In this document: in pieces, positions 1-8,340 of the stretch
Layout of the letters: each line of letters starts with the position of its first letter
How positions within the stretch are numbered: position 1 is the first letter of the stretch
Notes under the pieces: generated by a model
What the model was told of the DNA's origin: nothing
The model's input: the letters and a program-made list of their open reading frames with translations, nothing else
Databases searched by the model: none
Origin: Streptomyces maremycinicus
Lineage (GTDB): Bacteria; Actinomycetota; Actinomycetes; Streptomycetales; Streptomycetaceae
Assembly (NCBI RefSeq): GCF_001184025.1
Contig: NZ_BBYG01000015.1
Location: 495,826-559,825 of the forward strand
Reading direction: 5' to 3'
DNA length: 64,000 nt
Program-made: the position numbers and the translations under genes

Positions 1-300
1 GACCCGCTCGGGAAGTTCGAGATACCCCTCGCCGTGCACGTACGAGTTGCCGCCCCACAGGTTGGCGCCCGAGAGGTGCGAGGCGGTCAGCGACAGCCCC
101 TTGTGCCAGCGGTGGTCGTTGGGCCGGTAGTCCGTGACGACGTCACCGGAGAGGGTCCGCAGCGGGTGGATGTACGGCCTGGGCGCCTCCCACGCCGCCT
201 CCGGCCGGTAGACGTAGGTGAGCAGCTCGGCGCCGCCGGCCGGGTGGGTCACGGTGACGTGGTCCCCGTGCGCGTGGACGAGCCGCAGACCGCCGCTCAC
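1..300 (-). CDS. PmoA-like protein (DUF6807 type), 3' part outside window
   Basis: Only the first 100 codons are in the window; the gene runs off the left edge. The GTG start at 298-300 overlaps the TGA of the upstream oxidoreductase (GTGA), so the two are translationally coupled. The visible part includes HPLRTLSGDVVTDYRPNDHR followed by WHKGLSLT and NLWGGNSYVHGEGY, which is the pattern of the PmoA family of actinobacterial proteins found beside Gfo/Idh/MocA dehydrogenases. Despite the family name there is no methane oxidation context. A role in catabolism of a sugar or sugar derivative is inferred from the neighbour. Family call is from recalled motifs; function is unknown. Confidence 0.72.
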   Translation of the reverse strand, partial: MSGGLRLVHAHGDHVTVTHPAGGAELLTYVYRPEAAWEAPRPYIHPLRTLSGDVVTDYRPNDHRWHKGLSLTASHLSGANLWGGNSYVHGEGYLELPERV

Positions 301-1466
301 GCGGGAACCTCCGCGGTCGTCTCCGCGGTCGTGGCCGGTGCCCAGCCCGGGGCGCCGCCGTGCAGCGCCGTGTAGTACGGGTCACCCGGTCCGATCTCGC
401 CCCGGCGCACCGTCGTGTCGGTGAACGCCGACTTGTAGAGCGCGCTGATCAGCTCCAGGCTGGTCCGTCCGTCCGCGCCGCTGCTGCGCGGCCGCACGCC
501 CGCGCGCATGCTCGCGACCAGCTCGCGCAGCTGGGCCAGGTGCGAGCTCGGGACGTCGGGGCCGAAGTCCTGCCAGGCCGCCGCCAGATCGCCGGGGACG
601 TCCGGGGCGGGCGTGATGTGCCAGTCGGCGTTGGAGTGGCCGTAGAGGTGGGTGAGTTCGACGGTGGCGCGCTCGCAGTCGATCCGGATGCGGCTGACCT
701 CGTCGGGGCTCAGCACGCTGTTGACGACCGTCGCCAGGGCACCGCTCTCGAAGCGGACCAGGGCCGTGGACACGTCCTCCGTCTCCACGTCGTGCACGAG
801 CCGGCCGGCCATCGCGCGCACCTCGCTCCACGGGCCCAGCAGGTCGAGCAGCAGGTCCATCTGGTGGATGCCGTGGCCCATGGCCGGGCCGCCGCCCTCG
901 GTCTGCCAGCGCCCACGCCAGGGCACGGCGTAGTAGGCGGTGTCGCGGTACCAGGTGGTCTGGCAGTGCGCGACCAGCGGACGCCCGAGGGCCTGCCCGG
1001 CGAGCAGCCGCCGCACGTGCCGGGTCCCGGACCCGAAGCGGTGCTGGAAGACGATCGAGGAGTACGGCCCCGCCTCGGCGCCCTCCTCCGCCTGCACGGC
1101 GTCGTAGTCGGCGAGGGTCGGCACCGGCGGCTTCTCGCACCACACCCAGGCGCCGGCCCGCAGCGCCGCCACACTCTGCCCGCGGTGCAGGGTCGGCGGG
1201 GTGCAGATGGTCACCAGGTCGGGGCGCTGCTCGGCCAGCATCCGCTCCAGGTCGGTGTACGCGTGCGGGACCCCGCTCTGCGCGCAGAAGGCCTCGACGG
1301 CGGTGGCATCGATGTCGACGGCCGCCACGACCTCGGTCTCGCCCTCGGCGGCGAGCTGCTGGAGGGCGGGCAGATGGGAACCGCGCCCGATCGCGCCGAT
1401 ACCGACGATGGCGGCCCGGACACGGCGGCCGTCGAGCGCGGCAGGCCGCGGAGTGGATGGGGGCAT
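297..1466 (-). CDS. Gfo/Idh/MocA family oxidoreductase
   Basis: A 389-residue NAD(P)-dependent sugar-type dehydrogenase. Near the N-terminus the Rossmann motif reads VGIGAIGRGSHLPAL (GxGxxG), followed by DIDATAVEAF and then the family signature CEKPPVP around residue 115. The C-terminal half has the expected substrate domain (GHGIHQMDLLLDLLGPW, where H is the usual catalytic histidine position). The ATG at 1464-1466 is chosen because GGAGGA lies 15 nt upstream and the Rossmann motif starts soon after; an in-frame GTG 15 nt earlier is possible. It is the first visible gene of an operon with the PmoA-like gene. A LacI-type inverted repeat about 60-105 bp upstream suggests sugar-responsive control. 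Substrate unknown. Confidence 0.88.
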   Translation of the reverse strand: MPPSTPRPAALDGRRVRAAIVGIGAIGRGSHLPALQQLAAEGETEVVAAVDIDATAVEAFCAQSGVPHAYTDLERMLAEQRPDLVTICTPPTLHRGQSVAALRAGAWVWCEKPPVPTLADYDAVQAEEGAEAGPYSSIVFQHRFGSGTRHVRRLLAGQALGRPLVAHCQTTWYRDTAYYAVPWRGRWQTEGGGPAMGHGIHQMDLLLDLLGPWSEVRAMAGRLVHDVETEDVSTALVRFESGALATVVNSVLSPDEVSRIRIDCERATVELTHLYGHSNADWHITPAPDVPGDLAAAWQDFGPDVPSSHLAQLRELVASMRAGVRPRSSGADGRTSLELISALYKSAFTDTTVRRGEIGPGDPYYTALHGGAPGWAPATTAETTAEVPA

Positions 1467-1524
1467 GGACGTGATCAGCACTCCTCCGACGTACGGCCGA
1501 ACGACGACCGGGCGGGCCAGCAAC

Positions 1525-1572
1525 CGATGGGGAAGCGCGCGGTACCTGCATACAGCAAGCGCTTTCCCATCG
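1525..1572. promoter_or_regulatory. LacI-type inverted repeat upstream of the Gfo/PmoA operon
   Basis: CGATGGGGAAGCGC (1525-1538) and GCGCTTTCCCATCG (1559-1572) are inverted copies with one mismatch in 14. The right arm contains AAGCGCTT (1557-1564), the core typical of LacI-family operators. The centre holds GGTACC. It sits about 60 bp upstream of the oxidoreductase start. Binding by a LacI-type sugar regulator is inferred; no such regulator gene is adjacent inside the window. Confidence 0.6.
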
Positions 1573-2145
1573 GTAGCAACGTATGCGGCGGCCGGGCGGC
1601 CGGTCAACCATGGGGACGCCGGTCCGGGCCACCGATCACGCACGTGAGACGCGTGCGGGAGGCCGCGGGGCGGGGCGGCGACGCACGACGGCCTCCCCGG
1701 CGACGCATGACGGCCTCCCCGGCAGGGCGCCGGGGCCCCTGTCACCAGGACCCTGGGATCGCGGCGCCCGGCGCCCCAGCCCTCTCCGTCAGCGGGGTGC
1801 CGACGGACGGCGCACGGCGACCCCGCAAACGGGGCCCTCGGATCGCGGCGCACGGCGGCCTCCTCGGCAGGATGCCGAGGGGAGCGGCACGCGGCGACCG
1901 CGTGAACGGGCTCTGGGGGGCGCGGTGCGGGCGCCGTGTGTGGGGGTTTCTCGGGGCTCGTGCGGCGAGGGGCGGGTTCGGGCCGGTGGGAGTGCTCGGG
2001 GGGCGGCTGCGAAACCCCTGTGCCGGGGCTGTCACCCGGGAACGCTACGCTTCCCTCGGCACACACTTGATCACCTGATCATCGCGCGCGACGGGCCGAC
2101 CGTCGCCGTCGCCCTCTCCGATCGGCACTTGGACTCCGTAACCTC
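1573..2145. other. Intergenic stretch before uppP, no gene seen
   Basis: No frame here has a ribosome binding site and a recognisable product. It contains a 22-bp direct repeat (GACGCACGACGGCCTCCCCGGC, 1679-1722, second copy with one change) and further degenerate copies of the CGGCGCACGGCGGCCTCC type to about 1880. TGATCACCTGATCA at 2068-2081 (two TGATCA palindromes spaced by CC) lies about 65-78 bp upstream of the uppP start and could be a promoter element or operator for uppP. Confidence 0.4.
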
Positions 2146-3021
2146 ATGTCTTGGTTTGAATCCCTCATCCTCGGACTCGTCCAGGGGCTGACCGAGTTCC
2201 TCCCCGTCTCCTCCAGCGCGCACCTGCGGCTGACCGCCGCGTTCTCCGGCTGGAAGGACCCCGGCGCAGCCTTCACGGCGATCACGCAGATCGGCACGGA
2301 AGCCGCGGTGCTGATCTACTTCCGCAAGGACATCGGCCGGATCATCTCGGCGTGGAGCCGGTCGCTGTTCGACAAGACGATGCGCAAGGACCACGACGCC
2401 CAGATGGGCTGGCTGGTGATCGTCGGCTCGATCCCGATCGGCCTGCTGGGCGTGACGCTCAAGGACCAGATCGAGGGGCCGTTCCGCGATCTGCGGATCA
2501 CCGCCACGATGCTCGTCGTCGTCGGCATCGTGATCGGCATCGCCGACCGGCTGGCGGCCCGCGACGAGTCGGGCGGCAAGCACCGCGCGCCCAAGCAGCG
2601 CAAGACCTTGGAGAACCTGGGCGTCAAGGACGGCCTGATCTTCGGCCTCTGCCAGGCCTGCGCGCTCATCCCCGGCGTCTCGCGCTCCGGCGCCACCATC
2701 AGCGGTGGTCTGTTCATGGGCTACAAGCGCGAGGCCGCGGCCCGCTACTCCTTCCTGTTGGCCATCCCGGCGGTACTGGCCTCCGGCGTCTTCGAGTTGA
2801 AGGACGCGGTCGAGGGCGGTCACGTGGCGTGGGGGCCCACGATGTTCGCGACGGTGATCGCGTTCGTGTCCGGGTACGCCGTCATCGCCTGGTTCATGAA
2901 GTTCATCAGCACCAAGTCCTTCATGCCGTTCGTCTACTACCGCGTCGTGCTCGGCATCGTGATCATCGCCCTGGTCGCGACGGGTTCGCTGAGCCCGCAC
3001 GCGGCGGAGTCGGCGGGCTGA
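2146..3021 (+). CDS. uppP: Undecaprenyl-diphosphatase
   Basis: Integral membrane phosphatase (291 residues) that recycles undecaprenyl pyrophosphate to the monophosphate carrier used for peptidoglycan and teichoic acid assembly; it confers bacitracin tolerance in other bacteria. The diagnostic segments are visible: QGLTEFLPVSSSAHLRL at residues 13-29, with the (E/Q)xxxE motif and serine cluster, and PGVSRSGATISGG at about residue 175. Length is as usual for BacA/UppP (about 270-295). The ATG start gives MSWFESLILGLVQG, the canonical N-terminus. It stands alone, followed by a hairpin terminator, so it is probably monocistronic. Confidence 0.97.
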   Translation: MSWFESLILGLVQGLTEFLPVSSSAHLRLTAAFSGWKDPGAAFTAITQIGTEAAVLIYFRKDIGRIISAWSRSLFDKTMRKDHDAQMGWLVIVGSIPIGLLGVTLKDQIEGPFRDLRITATMLVVVGIVIGIADRLAARDESGGKHRAPKQRKTLENLGVKDGLIFGLCQACALIPGVSRSGATISGGLFMGYKREAAARYSFLLAIPAVLASGVFELKDAVEGGHVAWGPTMFATVIAFVSGYAVIAWFMKFISTKSFMPFVYYRVVLGIVIIALVATGSLSPHAAESAG

Positions 3022-3033
3022 CCCCGGCCGCTC

Positions 3034-3057
3034 TGCCCCGGCCCGTGGGGCGGGGCA
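3034..3057 (+). terminator. Hairpin terminator after uppP
   Basis: TGCCCCGGCCC (3034-3044), loop GTG, GGGCGGGGCA (3048-3057). A 10-bp GC stem with one bulged G, starting 13 nt after the uppP stop. There is no U-tract, as is usual in Streptomyces. Confidence 0.55.
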
Positions 3058-3194
3058 CCACCGCACGGACCGGCCCGCCGACCCGAACACCGCGGGCCGT
3101 CAACGCAGTTGATCGATCAGCCGTGACCAACCCCATAACCGTGCGCGTAGCCGTCCGGTAGCGCAGTGTCAGTGCTTGCGCCTACGCTTGGCGC

Positions 3195-3374
3195 ATGTCC
3201 CCCAACTCTGTGCCCTCTGGTTCCGTGCGGTCCGCTGCCGAGTTAAATGAGCGGATCCGGGCCCTTTGGCTGCGTGCGGGCGGTTCGCTCTCCGCCCAGG
3301 AGCGGGCGGAGTACGAGCTGCTCGTCGTGGAGTGGGCCATCGCGATCCGCGGCGAGGTCGTCAGAGCGGCCTGA
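3195..3374 (+). CDS. Small conserved hypothetical protein, 59 residues
   Basis: ATG at 3195 opens a 59-residue frame: MSPNSVPSGSVRSAAELNER, then an Arg/Leu-rich stretch and a helical part SLSAQERAEYELLVVEWAIA, ending VVRAA. Codon third positions are strongly G/C, as in neighbouring genes, and the second half looks like an amphipathic helix. I recognise a short actinobacterial family of this type (ERAEYE...L...W) but know no function for it. It may be co-transcribed with the downstream YihY/BrkB gene, which starts about 40 nt later. No clear Shine-Dalgarno is seen, so it may be leaderless. Confidence 0.6.
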   Translation: MSPNSVPSGSVRSAAELNERIRALWLRAGGSLSAQERAEYELLVVEWAIAIRGEVVRAA

Positions 3375-3415
3375 GCCCCGGGCCGGACTTCAGGGGCCGT
3401 CTCGCCGCGCCGCCC

Positions 3416-4432
3416 GTGTCGCCCCGTGTCCGCATCGCGGCGTTCCGTTACGCTCGCGTCGCCACAACGGACACGATCTTCCTGGAGGGCAGGACGGCGA
3501 GGATCAAGCGTGAGCGCCTCGTCAGGACGCTGACGTTCTGGCTGCGACCCGCCTTCACGCTGCGCGTCATCAACCGGTTCCAGAAGATCGTGGGCTTCGA
3601 CCGGTCGATGGCCCTGGCCTCGAGCGCGCTGACCGCGCTGGTCCCGCTCTCCATCCTCATCGGCGCCGTCGTGAGCAGCTTCGCCGACTACGACGCCGCC
3701 GAGCAGCTCATCAGGCGCTACCACCTCACCGGAGCGGGCGCCACGGCCGTCAGCACCCTCTTCTCTCCCACCGAGGGCAACAGCGCCGGCGTGGGCGCCT
3801 TCGGGGCCGTGTTCCTGACGATCTCGACCCTCAGTTTCGCCCGGGCCGCGCAGCGGCTGATCGAGCAGACCTGGGAACTCAGCCCGCTCAGCGTGCGCAA
3901 CACCCGTAACGGCCTGTGGTGGATCCTCGGCCTGGGCGGCTACGCGGCGTGCACCGCCGCGCTCACCGCGCTGCTCGGCGAAGGCGAACTGGGGCTGGTC
4001 GCCTCGGTGTGCGAGGTGCCCGTGACCGCCGCGTTCCTCGTCTGGAGCGGGTGGCTGCTGTCCGCGAAACGGATCGAGTGGCCGGACCTCGTCCCCTTCG
4101 GCATCACCGCGGCCGTGCTGTCGGCGGCCTATTCGGTGGGCGCGGCCGTCTATCTGCCGCGGCTGTTCAACTCCTACGCCGCGCGCTACGGGGTGGTGGG
4201 CGCGGTCTTCGCGATGATCTCCGCGCTCTTCGCCGTCATGCTGGTCCTGGTCGGATCGTCGGCGCTGGGGCGCGAGGTGCGGGACGAACTCGTCCGGATC
4301 CGCCATGGCCACCGTCCGTCCGACCACGAGGTCCGGCAGCAGTGGGACACCCTGGTCGAGCGGACGCGGTCCCACTGGCGCACGGCGCGGGGACAGATCT
4401 CCCGCCATCAGAACGGCGACTCCGACCGCTGA
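3416..4432 (+). CDS. YihY/virulence factor BrkB family membrane protein
   Basis: Polytopic membrane protein of the YihY/BrkB family; function in the cell is not established. After a basic N-terminus, membrane segments include ALASSALTALVPLSILIGAVV, GAFGAVFLTISTLSFARAAQ, GLWWILGLGGYAACTAALTALL, LGLVASVCEVPVTAAFLVW, GITAAVLSAAYSVGAAVY and GAVFAMISALFAVMLVLVG, six in all as expected. A charged tail follows (RDELVRIRHGH...). The start is uncertain: GTG 3416 gives 338 residues, but the frame stays open upstream to an ATG at 3266 and the domain proper begins near 3540. Reads in the same direction as the 59-residue gene before it. Confidence 0.82.
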   Translation: MSPRVRIAAFRYARVATTDTIFLEGRTARIKRERLVRTLTFWLRPAFTLRVINRFQKIVGFDRSMALASSALTALVPLSILIGAVVSSFADYDAAEQLIRRYHLTGAGATAVSTLFSPTEGNSAGVGAFGAVFLTISTLSFARAAQRLIEQTWELSPLSVRNTRNGLWWILGLGGYAACTAALTALLGEGELGLVASVCEVPVTAAFLVWSGWLLSAKRIEWPDLVPFGITAAVLSAAYSVGAAVYLPRLFNSYAARYGVVGAVFAMISALFAVMLVLVGSSALGREVRDELVRIRHGHRPSDHEVRQQWDTLVERTRSHWRTARGQISRHQNGDSDR

Positions 4433-4495
4433 GCGCGTCCGGGCCGTACCGCCCCGATTAACGGTGAGGCACCCGCCTTGGGCAGGATGGTCTCC

Positions 4496-5029
4496 ATGAC
4501 CGAGATCCGCACCCCCCGTCTCCTCCTCCGCCGCTGGCACGACGACGACCTCGTGCCCATGGCCGACATCAACGCGGATCCGCAGGTCATGCGCTGGGTG
4601 GACGACGGCTCCGTGCTCGATCTGGAGCAGACGGCGGAGGCCATCGAGAAGTGGGAGGAGGAGTGGGACGAGGAGGGTTTCGGACTCTTCGCCGTGGAAC
4701 TCCTCGCCTCGGGCGAACTGGCCGGTTTCGCGGGCCTGTCGGTGCCTGACTTCCTGCCGGAGGCACGGTCCGAGGTGGCGATCAGCTGGCGGTTCGGATC
4801 CCCCTTCTGGGGCCAGGGATACGCGTCCGAGGCCGCCCACGCGACGCTTGAGTTCGCCCTCCAGGACCGGGGCCTCGACCGCGTCATCAGCATCATCCGG
4901 ATCGGCGACGAAGCCTCCGAGAACGTCAGCCGCAAGCTCGGCATGGCTCCGGAACGCGAGACGGTGCACCCGGTGCACGGACACCCGCTCAACATCCACG
5001 CCATCGACCTCACCGAGTTCCACGGCTGA
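4496..5029 (+). CDS. GNAT family N-acetyltransferase
   Basis: A 177-residue acetyl-CoA dependent acetyltransferase of the RimJ/RimL type. It opens MTEIRTPRLLLRRWHDDDL, the standard RimJ/L beginning. The acetyl-CoA loop region is ISWRFGSPFWGQGYASEAA (residues about 100-117), matching the Q/RxxGxG/A pattern (Q-GYAS), and is followed by ENVSRKLGM, the usual NxxS..LGM segment. The ATG at 4496 is preferred over one 12 nt... earlier in frame because it yields the canonical N-terminus. Substrate unknown; could modify a protein N-terminus, an amine antibiotic or a small molecule. Confidence 0.9.
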   Translation: MTEIRTPRLLLRRWHDDDLVPMADINADPQVMRWVDDGSVLDLEQTAEAIEKWEEEWDEEGFGLFAVELLASGELAGFAGLSVPDFLPEARSEVAISWRFGSPFWGQGYASEAAHATLEFALQDRGLDRVISIIRIGDEASENVSRKLGMAPERETVHPVHGHPLNIHAIDLTEFHG

Positions 5030-5054
5030 CGGCCTCGCGGGCACCGGCATGCCT

Positions 5055-5111
5055 GGACACCGGGATAGCAGGACACCGGGATAGCAGGACGCCGGGATAG
5101 CGGGATACCGG
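5055..5111. repeat. 16-bp tandem repeat, about 3.5 copies
   Basis: GGACACCGGGATAGCA is repeated at 5055-5070 and 5071-5086, then with small changes at 5087-5102 and partly at 5103-5111. It lies in the gap between the GNAT gene and the SnoaL-like gene. Confidence 0.85.
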
Positions 5112-5164
5112 ATCGTTCCCGCACGGAGCTTGGCTGAGCAGCCCGCGTGCCCAACACTCGGGCC

Positions 5165-5632
5165 ATGACGCAGCGTGTGGAACTCGCCGCCGTGATGGAC
5201 CGGTTGGCCGTGGACGGACTGGTCACCGACTACGCGGTGGCGGTCGACGACGGTGACTGGGCGGCGTACCGGGAACTGTTCACATCGGACGGCCGGGCGG
5301 ACTACCGCTCGGCCGGCGGGATCGAGGGGGAAGCCGGACACGTCGCCTCATGGCTGGCGGAGAACCTGCGGGTGTTCGCGATGCGCCAGCACCTCATCGT
5401 CAACCGCCGGGTGCGCTTCGGGGTTCTGGAGCAGGACACCGGCGACACGGCCGTGGTCCAGGCCGACTACGTCAACCCGATGAGACTCGCCGCCGACCAC
5501 GACGACTCGACGGCCGGGCCGCCGGACTTCGTGTGCGGCGGCAGGTACTCCTTCGGTCTGCTGCGCACGGCCGACGGATGGCGGGTGCGTGAGGTCGTCG
5601 TCCGGGAGAAGTGGCGGCGTCTGCCCGGCTGA
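5165..5632 (+). CDS. SnoaL-like / NTF2-fold protein
   Basis: A 155-residue protein of the SnoaL_4 type (NTF2-like cone fold). It reads AAVMDRLAVDGLVTDYAVAV, DDGDWAAYRELFTSDGRADY, then MRQHLIVNRRVRF and the C-terminal GRYSFGLLRTADGWRVREVV with the usual W-R-V..V strand. Proteins of this fold act as small dehydratases, isomerases or ring-hydroxylating dioxygenase beta-like subunits, or only bind ligands; the substrate cannot be told. The ATG at 5165 is preferred over the upstream ATG-free GTG region because it places the fold at the N-terminus. No operon partner is obvious. Confidence 0.78.
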   Translation: MTQRVELAAVMDRLAVDGLVTDYAVAVDDGDWAAYRELFTSDGRADYRSAGGIEGEAGHVASWLAENLRVFAMRQHLIVNRRVRFGVLEQDTGDTAVVQADYVNPMRLAADHDDSTAGPPDFVCGGRYSFGLLRTADGWRVREVVVREKWRRLPG

Positions 5633-5780
5633 GGCGGCGGAGGGGGGCGGCGCACCGCGGGCGGCGCCCGGCGGAAGGCGATCGACGGCAGGCGCGGAGG
5701 AGGCGATCGTCACGCCCCCTGTCGGAGATCGTCGGCGGCGCGCACACTGAAGGCATCCCGAGCGGGTAGGGAGGTGCCGT

Positions 5781-7352
5781 ATGAAGACGTTCGGACTCTG
5801 GGTCACCTCCCCCTGGCGGCGTACGGCCGTCGCCGTCGGCGCGGGCGCGCTGCCCGTGCTCGCGTTCCCCGCGCCGGCCCTGTGGTGGTGGGCCTTTCTC
5901 GCGCTCGTCCCGTGGATCCTGCTCGTCCGCTCGGCGCCGACGGACAGGCGGGCCGCGTACGACGGATGGAGCGGCGGGTTCGGTTTCATGCTGGCGATGC
6001 ACCACTGGCTGCTGCCGAGCCTGCATGTGTTCACCCTGGTCATCGCCGCGCTGCTGGGCGCCCTGTGGGCTCCGTGGGCGTGGCTGGTCCGCCGGTTCCT
6101 GGCGGCGGACGTGATCCCGAGCCGCGGCCGGGTGTTCGCCGCGCTGCTGGTGCTGCCCTCGGGCTGGCTGGCGATCGAGCTCGTCCGCTCCTGGCAGGGG
6201 CTCGGCGGGCCGTGGGGCATGCTCGGCGCCAGTCAGTGGCAGGTGGAGCCCGCGTTGCGGCTCGCCTCCGTCGGCGGGGTGTGGCTGCTCAGCTTCCTGG
6301 TGGTGGCGGTCAACGTCGCGGCCGCCGTTCTGGTCAGCGTTCCGGGGTCCCGCTCCCCTGCCGTCGCCGGGCTCGTCGCCACCGCCGCCACGGCCTCGGC
6401 CGCCTGGATGTGGGCGCCGCGCCCCGACACCGGCGGACAGACCCGGATCGCCGTCGTGCAGCCGGGGGTGATCGACGGCCCCGACCGGCGCTTCGACCGT
6501 GAGGAGCAGCTGACCCGGCGGCTGATCGGGCAGGACGTCGATCTGATCGTCTGGGGCGAGAGCAGCGTCGGCTACGACCTCGACGACCGCCCGGACCTGG
6601 CCCGGCGTCTGGCGGAACTGTCCCGCGTCACGGGCGCCGACATCCTCGTCAACGTCGATGCCCGCCGATCCGACCGGCCCGGCATCTACAAGTCCTCGAT
6701 GCTCATCGGGGCCGCGGGCCCGACCGGCGACCGGTACGACAAGATGCGGCTGGTGCCGTTCGGCGAGTACATACCGGCCCGTTCCCTGCTCGGCTGGGCC
6801 ACCTCCGTCGGCAAGGCCGCCGGGGAGGACCGGCGGCGCGGCACCGAGCAGGTCGTGATGAACGCCGGGCACGGGCTGCGGATCGGGCCGATGGTGTGCT
6901 TCGAGACCGCGTTCCCCGACATGAGCCGGCACCTGGCCGCGGACGGCGCGGACGTGCTGGTCGCGCAGTCGTCGACCTCGTCCTTCCAGCACAGCTGGGC
7001 GCCCGCGCAGCACGCCTCGCTGGGCGCGCTGCGCGCCGCGGAGACCGGGCGGCCGTTCGTCCACTCCACCCTGACCGGCGTCTCGGCCGTGTACGACGCG
7101 AGTGGCCGGCGTGTGGGCTCGTGGCTGGGCACGGACGCGAGCGCGACAGCCGTCTACGACGTCCCGCTCGCCGACGGTGTCACCCCGTACGTCCGCTACG
7201 GCGACTGGCCGGTCCACGGCGCCCTGCTGGTGCTGCTGGCCCTCGCCCTCACGGAGGGCGCGCGGACGGTCAGGACGCGGAGGACTGCTCCCGCACCGCT
7301 CGTACCACCCGCTCGCACAGCTCATGAGTCGCCAGCGCGTCCCGGGCGCTGA
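5781..7352 (+). CDS. lnt: Apolipoprotein N-acyltransferase
   Basis: Membrane enzyme (523 residues) that adds the third acyl chain to lipoproteins. The N-terminal half carries several hydrophobic segments (LPVLAFPAPALWWWAFLALV, FTLVIAALLGALWAPWAW, VWLLSFLVVAVNVAAAVLV). The nitrilase domain follows, with the catalytic triad visible: Glu in IVWGESSVG (about 260), Lys in YDKMRLVPFGEYIP (about 320) and Cys in GPMVCFETAFPD (about 373). A final membrane segment, HGALLVLLALALTEGA, anchors the C-terminus. Streptomycetes often have two Lnt paralogues; this could be either. Its 3' end overlaps the convergent oxidoreductase gene by 83 nt, an unusually long overlap. The ATG lies 9 nt after GGGAGGTG. Confidence 0.95.
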   Translation: MKTFGLWVTSPWRRTAVAVGAGALPVLAFPAPALWWWAFLALVPWILLVRSAPTDRRAAYDGWSGGFGFMLAMHHWLLPSLHVFTLVIAALLGALWAPWAWLVRRFLAADVIPSRGRVFAALLVLPSGWLAIELVRSWQGLGGPWGMLGASQWQVEPALRLASVGGVWLLSFLVVAVNVAAAVLVSVPGSRSPAVAGLVATAATASAAWMWAPRPDTGGQTRIAVVQPGVIDGPDRRFDREEQLTRRLIGQDVDLIVWGESSVGYDLDDRPDLARRLAELSRVTGADILVNVDARRSDRPGIYKSSMLIGAAGPTGDRYDKMRLVPFGEYIPARSLLGWATSVGKAAGEDRRRGTEQVVMNAGHGLRIGPMVCFETAFPDMSRHLAADGADVLVAQSSTSSFQHSWAPAQHASLGALRAAETGRPFVHSTLTGVSAVYDASGRRVGSWLGTDASATAVYDVPLADGVTPYVRYGDWPVHGALLVLLALALTEGARTVRTRRTAPAPLVPPARTAHESPARPGR

Positions 7353-8181
7353 GCACCTTGCCGGCGCGCACCGCGTCGAGGAAGGCCAGGACGGCCTGCT
7401 CGATGCCGCGCTGCCGGGCCACCGGCACCCAGTCCCCGCGCCGCCGCACGGTCGGCTGCCCCTTGTGATCGATGACCTCGGCGAGGTTGACGACCTGGCG
7501 CTTGGTGTCCTGTCCGGACACCTCGAGGATCTCCTCGTTGGAGCCGCTGAGCCGGTTCATCACGCCGAGCGCGGTGAAGCCGGGCCCGGCGAGCTGGAGG
7601 ACGACGTGGTGCAGCAGGCCGTTCTCGACGCGGGCGCGCACGGTGACGTCGTCGACCGGGCCCGGCACCAGGAAGCGCAGGGTGTCGACGACGTGGATGA
7701 AGTCGTCGAGGATCATCGTGCGCGGTTCCTCGGGCAGGCCGACCCGGTTCTTCTGCATCAGGATCAGCTCGCGCGGGTGGTCGGCGCACTGGGCGTAGCC
7801 GGGCGCGAGGCGCCGGTTGAAGCCGACGGCGAGGGACACGTCCCGTGCCTCCGCGAGCGTGACCAGCCGCTCCGAGTCGGCGAGTTCGTAGGCGAGGGGC
7901 TTGTCCACGTACGTGGGGACGCCCGCCTCCAGCAGCCGGGAGACGATCTCGGGGTGGGCCGCGGTGGGCGCGTGCACGAACGCGGCGTCGAGGCCGGTGG
8001 CGAGGAGCGCGTCGAGGTCGTGGTGGCGCCGCTCCCGGGGCAGGTGCAGGCCGTCGGCGACCCGGTCGAGGGTGGCCGGTGTGCGGGTCTGGAGGTGGAG
8101 TTCGACCCCGGGCAGCGCGCCGAGCACCGGCAGGTACGCCTTCCGCGCGATGTCGCCGAGTCCGATGCAGCCGACCTTCAC
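7270..8181 (-). CDS. Gfo/Idh/MocA family oxidoreductase
   Basis: A 303-residue NAD(P)-dependent dehydrogenase. The GTG start (8179-8181) follows GAGGGAG at good spacing and gives MKVGCIGLGDIARKAYLPVL, a perfect Rossmann start (GxGxxA). YVDKPLAYEL is the EKP-like motif (D for E) near residue 95, and ILDDFIHVVDTLRFL is the usual catalytic D...H helix. It is shorter than many members. Its end is buried 83 nt inside the 3' end of lnt on the other strand. Substrate unknown; it is unrelated in position to the Gfo gene at 297-1466. Confidence 0.88.
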   Translation of the reverse strand: MKVGCIGLGDIARKAYLPVLGALPGVELHLQTRTPATLDRVADGLHLPRERRHHDLDALLATGLDAAFVHAPTAAHPEIVSRLLEAGVPTYVDKPLAYELADSERLVTLAEARDVSLAVGFNRRLAPGYAQCADHPRELILMQKNRVGLPEEPRTMILDDFIHVVDTLRFLVPGPVDDVTVRARVENGLLHHVVLQLAGPGFTALGVMNRLSGSNEEILEVSGQDTKRQVVNLAEVIDHKGQPTVRRRGDWVPVARQRGIEQAVLAFLDAVRAGKVLSARDALATHELCERVVRAVREQSSAS

Positions 8182-8340
8182 GGGCGCTCCCTCGCTAGCT
8201 GTACTGCCGCCCGGCCCACCGCCCGGCCTGTCCGAACGGCAGCATACGGGGCCCTTCCCCGGGCGCCGCCCGCCGGTCCTCGACGGGTGCGGACCGAAAA
8301 CCCGTGGTGGCGGCGGCCGGCCCCCGGTCACCATGTCGAC

